64,000 bases of DNA from Trichomonas vaginalis G3 (lineage: Eukaryota > Parabasalia > Trichomonadida > Trichomonadidae): positions 14,848,082 to 14,912,081 of the forward strand of contig NC_067207.1 of NCBI RefSeq assembly GCF_026262505.1, read 5' to 3'. Below the pieces are notes generated by a model, which had not been told where the DNA came from, searched no databases, and saw nothing but the letters and a program-made list of their open reading frames with translations. Of the stretch, positions 35,681 to 46,000 are shown piece by piece. A program made the position numbers and the translations under genes. Every line of letters begins with the position of its first letter. The first letter of the stretch is position 1.

Positions 35681-36732
35681 TAAACAGAAATTCATCAAAA
35701 GTGACACCTCAAAAAAGCTAAAATATTGAATTTTTGGAACTTTTGATAGAGCACGTTTTTAAATATTAAGGGTGCACACGAGAGGATCATGTAAACTTCA
35801 GAATTTAGAACCTTATTTTTAGGCATTATCTTGGCTACCTATTTAGGCTCGAAAAGCAAAAAATATCAAAAAATACAACTTGAGTCCATTATGACCCTTT
35901 CATGGAGGTAGTTTTTATCCGCTAGTATTTTCCCTTTGAATCTCTTTACAATTCGAAATCAAATTCAAACCTCAGTAGAAGAAAGGAAGAATCGACTTAC
36001 TACGGTTGTAATACGAATAAATACATATATTTAATTATTTTTATTTACATAATAATTGTTTGAAGCTCATATTCCGTCAAATTTTTAAATAAAAACATTA
36101 AAATGTTGAAAATGTTCATATATTTTAATAGGGTTTTGGCACTTTATTGAGGAATTACTACATACATAGTCGAACTGAACTTGATATTTTGAAATTTAAG
36201 TTATTTATCAAAATTAAAATTTAACTTGAAATTTATAATTATTTAGTCATATTTTGCATAATTCTAAGTAGATTTTGTAAAAAATCAAGAAAGAAAAATT
36301 TTAACGTGCTTTATTTTTTCTTTTTTATAATAATACATATTATGATATAATGAACATATTCATAATGTTTCACCCTTTCAAAAATATAATCCTCCTCTCA
36401 AATAAACGTACATACGGGTGGCCTCTTTTTTCAAAAAATTAAAATTTGAAATTTTGGGCTCAAATATTAGAGATTTTTTCAACCTTCAACGATATATGTT
36501 GTCTATATCAGACCTCCTTTCTTTTTGATACTTAACATTGTTCCTAAATCTTAACCGTTAAGGCTGTTCTGAAAATATTTTTTTTTTCGAAAAAATTCGA
36601 AAAAAATTCTTAAAATTCAAAAATCCATTAATTCCTGAGGATTTTGGAAAAAAACTTTTACATGAACATGTGTAGGGATGCGACGGTTTTACGCCATGAC
36701 CGTTTAAAAATAGAATAATACGCCATTTTTTG

Positions 36733-36769
36733 GGCCGAATGGCGGCTACTTCGTACCCGCCATTCGGCC
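36733..36769. repeat. 13-bp perfect GC-rich hairpin in the hAT-like element
   Basis: GGCCGAATGGCGG (36733-36745) pairs exactly with CCGCCATTCGGCC (36757-36769) around an 11-base loop. It lies about 60 bp inside the left end. Confidence 0.8.
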
Positions 36770-36983
36770 AAATAACAAAACAATACAAAATTATCGCCGT
36801 CCTTTTTTTTCTTTCTTTCTCTTTTTTTTTCTCTCTCTCTCTTTCTTTTCTCTTTCCTCTTTTTACTCCTCTTTCTCTTTTCATCATTAAACGTAGAAAG
36901 ATATATTAATATTATTTAAAATTAAAAAAAATAAAGAAAGTATAATAAGTAATTATTTAGTTATCGATATATATATGTAAAGT

Positions 36984-37630
36984 GATAATCTGAGGATAAT
37001 CTGAGGAGTCTGAGGATTAGAGAGGAGTAGTCTGAGGAGTTTGAGGATAATCTGAGGAGTTTGAGGATAATCTGAGGAGTTTGAGGATAATCTGAGGAGG
37101 AGTCTGAGGATTAGACCGAGGAGTAGTCTGAGGAGTTTGAGGATAATCTGAGGAGTTTGAGGATAATCTGAGGAGGAGTCTGAGGATTAGACCGAGGAGT
37201 AGTTTGAGGAGTAGTCTGAGGAGTTTGAGGATAATCTGAGGAGGAGTCTGAGGATTAGACTGAGGAGTTTGAGGAGTAGTCTGAGGATAATCTGAGGAGT
37301 TTGAGGATAATCTGAGCATAATCTGAGGAGTTTGAGGATAATCTGAGCATAATCTGAGGAGGAGTCTGAGGATTAGACTGAGGATAATCTGAGGAGGAGT
37401 CTGCGGATAATCTGAGGAGTAGTTTCAGGAGTAGTCTGAGGACTAGTCTCAGGACTAGTCTGATGAGGAGGACTCTAAGGAGTAGTCTGAAGAGTAGTCT
37501 CAGGAGGAAGATCTGAGGAGTAGTCTGATGAGGAGGGGTCTAAGGAGTAGTCTGAGGATGATGAGTAATCTGATAAGGAGTAGTCTGATGATGATCTGAG
37601 GATAACCTGATGACTAGTCTAGGAGTGGTC
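36984..37630. repeat. GAGGA-rich minisatellite
   Basis: About 640 bp of variable-length units built from TCTGAGGAGTTTGAGGATAA and AGTCTGAGGAT, becoming more divergent to the right. Open frames through it are low-complexity artefacts. Confidence 0.9.
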
Positions 37631-37970
37631 TAATAAAAATGTAAAATATTTTCAAAGAAAAAATTCTATAAATTTTATATTTTAATTCTTAGCATTATAC
37701 TGAATAAAATAAACATAAATATCAAAATTTGAAATTGAACACGCCAAAAAATTGATAATCCACATTCAATATTTTGTAAGTGGCGTACTTTTTGAATACT
37801 CGCCATACGCCTTGGAGTTCTCAATTTTGAATTAGCCTTTATTTGGGCGACCTCAGAAAAATACGCCATTAAGAAAATATTGTATGAGATTTTAAATTTG
37901 AACACGCTCTACCTTAAGGAATTAAATTTATTAAGATATATTTATATATAATAAACGATTACTTAAAAAA

Positions 37971-38261
37971 AGAGGATGTTTTATTGTCGTCTGGAAAAAG
38001 TGACAAAATTATTATTGTCGTCTAAAAAGGTGACAAAGTATTATTGTCGTCTGGAAAAGTGACAAAATTATCATTGTCGTCTAAAAAATAGATTTTTCAA
38101 GCATGTTTCGGTACCTAAATAAAGGAAGAACATCAATTCCATCTATGTATATAGTATGCAAACACGCATGATATATGGAGTAGCTCTTTATCTGGCTAAA
38201 AATCCTATTATTTGAAAATTCGTATTGTCGTCTAAAACCGCCAGACGACAATAATAATACC
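37971..38261. mobile_element. Small inverted-repeat element inside the hAT-like element
   Basis: 291 bp with related ends (GGATGTTTTATTGTCGTCTG on the left, GGTATTATTATTGTCGTCTG reversed on the right) flanked by a 9-bp direct repeat, CTTAAAAAA (37962-37970, 38262-38270). Nine bases fits MULE-type elements, but the direct repeat is low-complexity, so this is a tentative call. Confidence 0.45.
37980..38092 (+). repeat. Tandem repeat of an end motif, four units
   Basis: Four units of about 27-30 bp start with TTATTGTCGTCT and continue GGAAAAGTGACAAAAT or AAAAAGGTGACAAAGT in alternation. A fifth motif at 38223 pairs with an inverted copy ending 38252 to form an 11-bp hairpin (TATTGTCGTCT). Confidence 0.8.
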
Positions 38262-38641
38262 CTTAAAAAAGTATTTCATCGCTTATGTAAGTTTCAAAAA
38301 AATCACGAAAATAAAAAAATCAAGATTAAAATTTTATTTTTAATTTTTGAATTTATCAAATGGCGAAATTTTTGGGCGAACAAAAAAAATGTACGCCCGG
38401 TCAAATGGCGTGTTTAACGCATCCCTAAACATGTGTATATTATATGAAGTATATTGATAAGGTAAAAATCAAATTTTATTGCATATTCATCGAGAAAATA
38501 AACTAACGAATCCCTCAAAATTGAGAGGGTAATCCTCCTCCTCTCAAATAAACGTACATACGGGTGCACCCTTAATTAAAGTAAATGTATATTTTGTAAA
38601 GATTCTTTTTAATAAAAAATAAAATTTTGAAGAAGAACACA

Positions 38642-39564
38642 AAATCTTCTGAAAAATAATATCACATAAACTCATATTATTTTCTAATATATAACTATTT
38701 TATATAAAAATCAAATTCAATGATCTTAAAAGCGAAGGATAAACCTCAAAATTTACGAATATAATGAGTGGGAATATAATGCTTATCTATCATAAAACCA
38801 TATGAAATATTAATTTTTGCTTTACGCCTAATTTTTTGACGACAATTAGCAAAAAATGTTAAATGTTAACACTCAGTCCATTTGAATATGAAAAATAAAA
38901 TTGACTTTGATTAAATGTTTTTATTTATCATGCAATTCTTCTTGCGACCAAAGATTTGAATAAAAGTTCAAAAAATAAGATAGCTTAAAAAATAATATAC
39001 GGTAGTGTTTACTAATAGATGAATAGTATATAAATTCTATTAAAATGGATTTGATCCAAAAAAATATAAAATCAAAAATAATTGTTATAATTTAAATGAA
39101 GAAGTAATTTAAAACGATTTTATTTATGATCAAATTTTATATATTTTTTTGGATCAAATCCATTTTAATAGAATTTATATACTATTCATCTATTAGTAAA
39201 CACTACCGTATATTATTTTTTAAGCTATCTTATTTTTGAACTTTTATTCAAATCTTTGGTCGCAAGAAGAATTGCATGATAAATAAAAACATTTAATCAA
39301 AGTCAATTTTATTTTTCATATTCAAATGGACTGAGTGTTAACATTTAACATTTTTTGCTAATTGTCGTCAAAAATTAGGCGTAAAGCAAAAATTAATATT
39401 TCATATGGTTTTATGATAGATAAGCATTATATTCCCACTCATTATATTCGTAAATTTTGAGGTTTATCCTTCGCTTTTAAGATCATTGAATTTGATTTTT
39501 ATATAAAATAGTTATATATTAGAAAATAATATGAGTTTATGTGATATTATTTTTCAGAAGATTT
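38642..39564. repeat. Near-perfect 0.92-kb palindrome
   Basis: The left arm (38642-39072, about 431 bp) is matched almost base for base by the reverse complement at 39135-39564, with a spacer of about 62 bp. The differences I see are one-base changes in A/T runs and one TA indel near the centre. No gene is inside. Such a structure folds into a long hairpin in DNA or RNA and could give double-stranded RNA if transcribed. It may be a foldback element or a recent inverted duplication. Confidence 0.92.
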
Positions 39565-39730
39565 CATTCTATATGCCTATGAAAAGTACTCTCAAAACTA
39601 ACTTTTTCCTAATTATAATTAAATCTAGAATATTGTATTATGCTTAGTATTATTTCATTTTTCTCATTCAATTTAGAATTTACAAATGTCAAAAAATTGA
39701 GAGCTGTCACTTTTGATGAATTTCTGTTTA

Positions 39731-40274
39731 TTACACTACATTATTTTTAGTATAAATTTAGCGAAAGGTTATTGTAAATATTATTCAACATTTTTTTTCT
39801 TCAATATTAGTTCCAAATAGCTATATTCTGACTTTATAAATTTTAATTTATCAATTTGTAACTCTTTGGCATGATTGGATAGTGATACGTGATTTTGGAT
39901 TTTTTATATACTTTTCATTAGAAAATATAAAAAGGGTTATTTTAGTATGCATACATTTCTAATCTATAACCATCACATGTTTAACAAAAAACCACTTTGC
40001 CAAATGAAGAATATTTCTTTTTTACAACATTTAATGAGACATAATAGCTGGCCAAATCTTTATTCGGCTTACTACTACATATAATCGTGCATATATTCAA
40101 TTATAATCGCATGAATTATAAAAATCAGATAATTTTACTATTTTCTGAAGTCTTCAAAAATCGTTAATGCTCTCTTATAATTGATTTTGTATAGTGAACT
40201 AACACAATAATTTTTTATATAATTGTATATATAAAAATGTCAAATTTATATAGAAAGATTGTTTAGTTTTTTAT
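39731..40274. other. Intergenic stretch right of the nested repeats
   Basis: AT-rich, nothing recognised. Confidence 0.5.
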
Positions 40275-42599
40275 TTACTCATTAGTAACTAAAGGAACTG
40301 TATCGAGTTGAGGAAATACTTGTTCCTTTGCTCTGCAGCAGCAATGCCACAAAAGTATTGCTATCATTAATATCAAACAAACGCCTAAAAATGATGCCAT
40401 GTATACAATTCTAAGAGTTAAATTTGCAGGAATTTCCTCTTCATCCTGTGGAGTAATTGTAACTCCTGGAGGAACAGGACATTTATAAGACAATGGAACA
40501 TTAAATGTTGATGATTTCGCATTGACAACAATTGGCTGTATCAAAGTATCACAACCATTAAATTTCGATTTCATCAAAGGTGTCAAATAGAAAACGAAAT
40601 TCTTCGATTTCTCAGGAATTTCTTCAAACGTAACATTCTTCTCAAAAATATCAATTGTCTTGGCGGAAACAGTCTTGTTATTATCAATATCATATAATCC
40701 TGCAATCATTGAATGTGATTCTGGCTCAGATCCGAATTTTTCAGACAAATCCGCAAAAGTGAAGTGAACTGTCAGTTTTTTATCGGTTGTGTTCAATGAT
40801 TCATATGGTTTCGGACTAATTATCTGTTGTGAACTGTGTTTATTAACATAGTTCACTTGAGATATCTTTCCAAGTTTGTTTTCTCTGTTTTCGATGTAAA
40901 CAAAAAGTGACACATTTGTCAAATAACAAGGAATTGAAATTTTTGTTTCTTGGTTTGATTTGATATCACTTTTAACCAAAAATCCCGAATTCTTGTCTTT
41001 ATCGACCAAAAACAAATCAAAGAGATTTTCTGTGTCAGAAACAATTTTGACAGAAAATTCTTCTTCACAATTAATTGTTTGAGGTACTTCAAATTTTAAT
41101 TCTGAGTCAAAGTATTTCTTTTCGTGTCCATTCTTTTCAGGGAGAGTTGGGAGAGATGGCTGAGCAGCAAATCCATATATTTCGAGCTTGATTTCATCCA
41201 TTTTTCCTTTCAGTTGGTATTCATTTGATGAAATAAATACTGTCCAATTTCCGTCACTTTTTTCACCAAAGAAACCTCTTATTATGTATTCGTATGTTCC
41301 ATCCTCATTTTCTGTGTTTGCTGGACGAGAAACAGGTATTTTTGTGCCAGAAGGAGAAAGTAAATCGAGATTCAATGATCTGACGTTTGTCGCTTTGAAA
41401 GAAAGCTTCAAATACTCAATAAATGGTATATTTATGTCATTACGTGATGTGATGTTTGCAATTTTCATTCTCGAATAAAGAGATAAATTATGAAAATCGA
41501 GAATTACGGATTTTTGCTCTGGAAGTGTTGTTATTTGCTTTGCAACATCAATTGCACGTTCTGTATCTGCTCTACCAAAGCCGTATATGTTACTATAATG
41601 GTATTTCGCAGAATTTGTGGTCCATGACTCGTGTTTTGGATCATTTTGAACAGCGGAGATGATTAATGCAGTCTGTATTTCTCTGTAAGTAAGTTTGTTG
41701 TTTGCTTCAAGCATTAATCCGACAATTCCAGCTACATTTGCAGATCCAACACCATAAGGTGTGAAATCAGTATCACAACTGGTTGAATCAGCAATTCCAA
41801 TTGTTGGAGGATATGGTAAGTCACGTTGTGAACCATAAATATTTGAAGATCCTCCTGATAGAGCATTAATTAAAACGGAAGAGCCTTTTCCGGACCAATA
41901 TGAACGAGATCCTGATGGTGTAGTATCTGAAACTGTGATTACATTTGGATTTCTTGAAATTGGATCAAAGTTTGTGTCAAATCCAGATTTTGCTTCAAAA
42001 CCCGATGAAGTAATAAAGATAGGAGCATCTTGTGATGTAATAGAACTATCTATCTGTTTGTTTTCAAGTGGTGAATAGAACTTTACATAATCAGAAGAGT
42101 CATTTTCTTTGATAAATAATTTTTCTAAAGCGATTAACTTGACATCTGTATTGATATTCTCGTACTTCATTGATTGTATTCTACTATCAACATCATTTTT
42201 AGTCGATTTGATGCAAATATAGTTCGATGCGTGAGAAATGCCAGCTGTGCATATGTCATTTGCTTCACCTAATGCTATTCCTAGCAATCCTGTAGAGTAT
42301 CCTGAGTATTTGTCTGATTGACTTGGTTGAACTTCAGTTGTATTATCATCGAAATTAAAATGTTTGTCTGAAAGTTGATTTTGGATTAAATCTTTATGAG
42401 AATTGTAGCACCCATTACCTGCAATAGAAAATACTACGTTTTTTCCTGTTAGATTTTCGTTTTTCCAAATTGGAAATAAATTCAAATCTTCGCCAGCCTC
42501 TGAATCATATACTCCTATGTTATTGAGATCAAATTGTTTATCAAGGAGTGGGTCAGATGGCATTTCACATAAAATTTTGCCACTAAGTAAGAAAAACAT
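40275..42599 (-). CDS. Kexin-like S8 protein with P domain and membrane anchor, probable pseudoprotease
   Basis: 774 residues. A short hydrophobic start (FFLLSGKILC) leads into DPLLDKQFDLNNIG, the usual opening of mature kexin/furin. The subtilisin-like domain spans about 15-355, followed by a P domain of about 365-475 (LDLLSPSGT, FFGEKSDGNWTVFI, LEIYGF). One membrane segment (about 730-751, IVYMASFLGVCLILMIAILL) leads into a short cytoplasmic tail, HCCCRAKEQ onward. By ungapped alignment the catalytic positions are changed: Asp becomes Gly61 (FSIAGNG), His becomes Tyr101 (SGYSTG), the oxyanion Asn becomes Phe201 (SSGFEA), and Ser becomes Gly283 (PYGVGSA). It therefore likely cannot cleave and may be a binding or sorting protein in the secretory path. 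Confidence 0.85.
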   Translation of the reverse strand: MFFLLSGKILCEMPSDPLLDKQFDLNNIGVYDSEAGEDLNLFPIWKNENLTGKNVVFSIAGNGCYNSHKDLIQNQLSDKHFNFDDNTTEVQPSQSDKYSGYSTGLLGIALGEANDICTAGISHASNYICIKSTKNDVDSRIQSMKYENINTDVKLIALEKLFIKENDSSDYVKFYSPLENKQIDSSITSQDAPIFITSSGFEAKSGFDTNFDPISRNPNVITVSDTTPSGSRSYWSGKGSSVLINALSGGSSNIYGSQRDLPYPPTIGIADSTSCDTDFTPYGVGSANVAGIVGLMLEANNKLTYREIQTALIISAVQNDPKHESWTTNSAKYHYSNIYGFGRADTERAIDVAKQITTLPEQKSVILDFHNLSLYSRMKIANITSRNDINIPFIEYLKLSFKATNVRSLNLDLLSPSGTKIPVSRPANTENEDGTYEYIIRGFFGEKSDGNWTVFISSNEYQLKGKMDEIKLEIYGFAAQPSLPTLPEKNGHEKKYFDSELKFEVPQTINCEEEFSVKIVSDTENLFDLFLVDKDKNSGFLVKSDIKSNQETKISIPCYLTNVSLFVYIENRENKLGKISQVNYVNKHSSQQIISPKPYESLNTTDKKLTVHFTFADLSEKFGSEPESHSMIAGLYDIDNNKTVSAKTIDIFEKNVTFEEIPEKSKNFVFYLTPLMKSKFNGCDTLIQPIVVNAKSSTFNVPLSYKCPVPPGVTITPQDEEEIPANLTLRIVYMASFLGVCLILMIAILLWHCCCRAKEQVFPQLDTVPLVTNE

Positions 42600-43017
42600 T
42601 TTTTGAAAAATTGTGATTGAAATATCATCGTTTCTAAATTAGGGGTAAACACCCTTTGAAATTATGATATGAGAAATCTCTACGATGAAATTAGCTATTA
42701 CAAAGAAGATATCTTCATATTGCATGAATATAAAGTAGTACCCCGTGTTGCGCATGGTTTTTAATAAAAATTGAAATTGAAGAAGATTCTTTAGATATTT
42801 AGGATGATTTAATAGCATTAATAGAGTTTCTTACAGATAAGGTAATTAATGCAATGCTATATGAAGAACAAATAGCTTAATTTGAGTAAAATATAATGCA
42901 ATTTGATGTATTGACTGCCCATTAAACATTATTTAGATTTTGTTCGAATAGTTTGTCATATATGCAAAAATTCAAGCTTTCCAGATTTTTATAAAATTTT
43001 CAGGAGTACGTTAACAA
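42600..43017. other. Intergenic stretch with a small coding-like trace
   Basis: Between about 42784 and 42880 a plus-strand frame reads DDLIALIEFLTDKVINAMLY with a stop ahead of it. It may be a scrap of an ankyrin/DUF3447-type gene, but it is too short to call. TCAG lies at 43000-43003. Confidence 0.35.
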
Positions 43018-46000
43018 ATGAGCGTGCTTGAGGAGAAATCAGAGGCAAACCTCGAATTGCTCCTCAAGGAACTGGAGGATGGCATTAAAAACATCATCAC
43101 ACCATTCAACGATTCTGAAATTGCACTATGCTCGGGAAAAATTCGAGAATTAAAATTAAAAAAGCGTTCTCTTTTTATAGACAGTTTTGAAAAGCAAAAA
43201 CCTTTACAAATCAAGCCATTTTACGTAGATGAATGCCTCGATAAAGTCTCTAAAAACGATTTCGAAAATTTAACCACAAACCAAAAAATTGCGGATTACT
43301 TTTCCTATGAAATGAACAGAGCTAAAAAAATACGTGATAGGCTTACAAGGAATTGTTCAACTTCAGAAGTTTTTAGTCAAGTTGAACCAGAATTTGTCAC
43401 TTTATTCCAATCTTTATCAGCGCATATTACTACATGCCAAAATATTATCAATGGACTTACTCAATCAACTATTCCAACATATTCTGATGATGATTTAATT
43501 ATGTTGCTGAAAGGAAAGTTTGTCAGACATCTTAAGAAGCTATTTCTACATGTTCTTAAACTTGAAGCTAAGCAATTAATAGTTTCAAGAAGATATCAAA
43601 TTATGAATGACTCATTTAATCGTATTGAAGCAGATCTTACGCGTAATAATACCTTAACTCAACCAGAAGTACCTGTTATGATTGCAGAAACAGCAGATTT
43701 AGATAAAAAGTTAATTAGCCTTGCCACTCGTTTTGGAGTTACAGAACCAATGGATTCTCCTGATGCCCAACGATATCTTTACATATGTGATAAATATTTT
43801 ACGGCAATTTGGTCGAAATTGGAAAATATTTCGTATACTCCAACAAAAACAACTTATAAAATCAATGCTGTTAAAAAGACATCAGAACATATAACAGAAG
43901 AGTCATATTTAGCGGAAATACCAATTGAACAGACAGTTAACATCATTTGGGAGAAACTTGCATCAGATAATTTTCCAAAATTACTTGCAATGATAAAATC
44001 TGATGCAGGAAACTACAACACACTTGTCAATGGCGAATACAATAAAACTAGAACAGTTTTAACAAGAAGAGAACCTTTACAACTCGAAAAAGTTAATGTT
44101 TATTTCAGATTTAGAACTGCTCGAGCTAAATGGCTCTTTTTGATGATCCAATCACAGTTAAATATGTTTGAAGCCATGCTTTCGAATATTTGTGGCTCAA
44201 ATTACACTTGGAGAGAATCAAAAGAAATTTTACATTTAATTGACGTTCTTGATGAAAATGGAAACTTAGTTATGCTTTCCTCAGCACAAGAAAGATTTGA
44301 GGATGTTAAAACAACAATTCTCAAAACTGTTGGTTATTATACAAATATTTATGAAGAAAAGTTGATTGCAAACAACAGAACAGATGTAATGGTTGATAGA
44401 GAGCAAATGATCATTAACATGCTTGAAGATGAAGCTATTTATCTCAACGCAAAAAGAAAATTATTGCAATGTCTCTATGAATGTGCAGTTCATCACAAAA
44501 CAGAGGACACAATTAGAATATTTGCTCATGCCGTTGCTGATAGAGCTTATTTGAATGTTCCTCTGAACAAATCTTACAAGATTGGTTATAATCTTGCAAT
44601 TCAGCTTATCAACAAGCAAGCAGATGTTATTTCATCAATCATTAAAGTCCAAGTTCTTCATGAACGCCACATTTCTGCGATATTACCAAATGATGTTCCT
44701 CTTTTTGACAGATTATGCATCAGTCCAGCTCAATCCAAGTTGTTTATAGAAAGTGTTCCTATTTCTCCACATGAAACCTTCAGACTTTCTGATATTCCAA
44801 ATCTTATTGAGTTATTATCCAACGAAGCTCTTTCATTTTGCGAGCAAACAGATATTAAGAAGCTCAGATACACAAGATACGTTGAACTTTCCTTATGGAA
44901 CTCATTTAGTGACAGATTTTCCGAAATTTGTCAGTATCTTCCATTTTCTTTGACAACATATCCATTTAAATGCGAACTTTCTTCAGGACCATATTCATTG
45001 ATTTCATCTCCTATCATTAACACATTATCAGGAGCGATGAAATTCATGGAAAATGTTCCGAAAAGTCGCAGAACAAGATTTCTGTTGAATTTAATCGTTG
45101 CAGTTGATGTTTGTTGGGAATTGCAAGATATTTTGATCAAATGCGATGCATTACAAGATGTTTATATATCACAGAGCAGTAGATGCGGTTTCAATGATCC
45201 GAAAGTATACATGAATCCATTTACAGCTCAAATGACACATGAAGTCATTGATATTGGCGACATCATTAATACAGAAAAAGTTTTAGATTTCGGAATGACT
45301 GATTACGACAGAGTTGACTTTAATTTCAGCAAATCATATATGCTGATGGATGACATCATTTCAGGTCATTTCAAACAGATGAAAGAAATCAACCAATTCC
45401 AGAAATTGCATTATTTCATCATGGATGTTGCTGTTCGTTACAATTTCTTCCTTTTAGATAACGATATAATTGTTGACCACTTTAGTTTGGCCATGGATGA
45501 GTCAAGTGATTTCTTCTTGACACAAGCAGGTGTAAATGGTGATACAATACAATCCAGTTTCATCAGATCTTTCATGGCTCCTACAATTTTGTTGGATGCA
45601 CAGTATATTGTTGATAACTACAAGAAAGCACAAGAAAACAGAGATTGGTATTTCGTTAATATCAGAGCAATAAAGAAAGAAGCCAGATTGATATTAAACG
45701 CACAAGCAAAGCAACAATCTATTAACTATGAAACATATATTTCACAGTTATTAGATGTTTTCAGTGGCCCTGCTTATCGAATGGAAGTTGCTTTTGTTTG
45801 TAGAATATTCAGACAGTTTTTGCTGTTGAATGCTTTCTCTGATGCTTTTATCATAGAACCAACAAGCAAACAACTAGTTACTGAGTCAGGAAACACTCAG
45901 AACTCTTACATTATTCCTATCTGGGGAACAATCTTTATATACTGTAGATCAGCTCCAATTGCAAGACAAGGTTCGATATTTAAAGCTGTTTTGAGTCATG

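Larger units (their letters stand above)
36673..38427. mobile_element. hAT-like non-autonomous element, 1,755 bp
   Basis: The ends are TAGGGATGCG and CGCATCCCTA, fitting the YAGNG terminus of hAT elements, with a weaker match extending to about 30 bp (shared ACGCCAT and GACCG). An exact 8-bp target duplication, AACATGTG, flanks it (36665-36672 and 38428-38435); eight bases is diagnostic for hAT. Many ACGCCA/TGGCGT motifs in both ends (near 36689, 36718, 37740, 37782, 37799, 37861, 38403) look like the subterminal transposase-binding repeats of hATs. It encodes no transposase, so it would depend on one elsewhere. Inside are a hairpin, a pyrimidine tract (36797-36890), a minisatellite and a further small element. 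Confidence 0.82.
35766..38575 (-). mobile_element. TTAA-flanked repeat element, copy B, carrying a hAT-like insertion
   Basis: The ends TTAAGGGTGCAC (35766-35777) and GTGCACCCTTAA (38564-38575) match copy A in reverse orientation, including the internal duplicate end block near 36380-36424. Removing the hAT-like element and one copy of its 8-bp target leaves 1,047 bp, against 1,046 bp for copy A, so the two are full-length family members. Confidence 0.8.
35683..39728. mobile_element. Outermost TA-flanked inverted-repeat segment holding nested elements
   Basis: A perfect inverted repeat of AACAGAAATTCATCAAAAGTGACA lies at 35683-35706 and 39705-39728, flanked by TA on both sides (35681-35682, 39729-39730), as for Tc1/mariner ends. 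Between them lie the TTAA element copy B (35766-38575), the long palindrome (38642-39564) and only about 310 bp of other DNA. If the ends are real, the original was a small TA-targeting element that later received the other insertions. Confidence 0.6.

Noticed and set aside
37017-37319. Open frame rich in Pro, Ser and Leu on the minus strand
   Set aside because: It is a translation of the GAGGA minisatellite and has no independent support.
37980-38092. CRISPR-like array of evenly spaced repeats
   Set aside because: Only four units with no unique spacers; this is a simple tandem repeat in a eukaryotic element.
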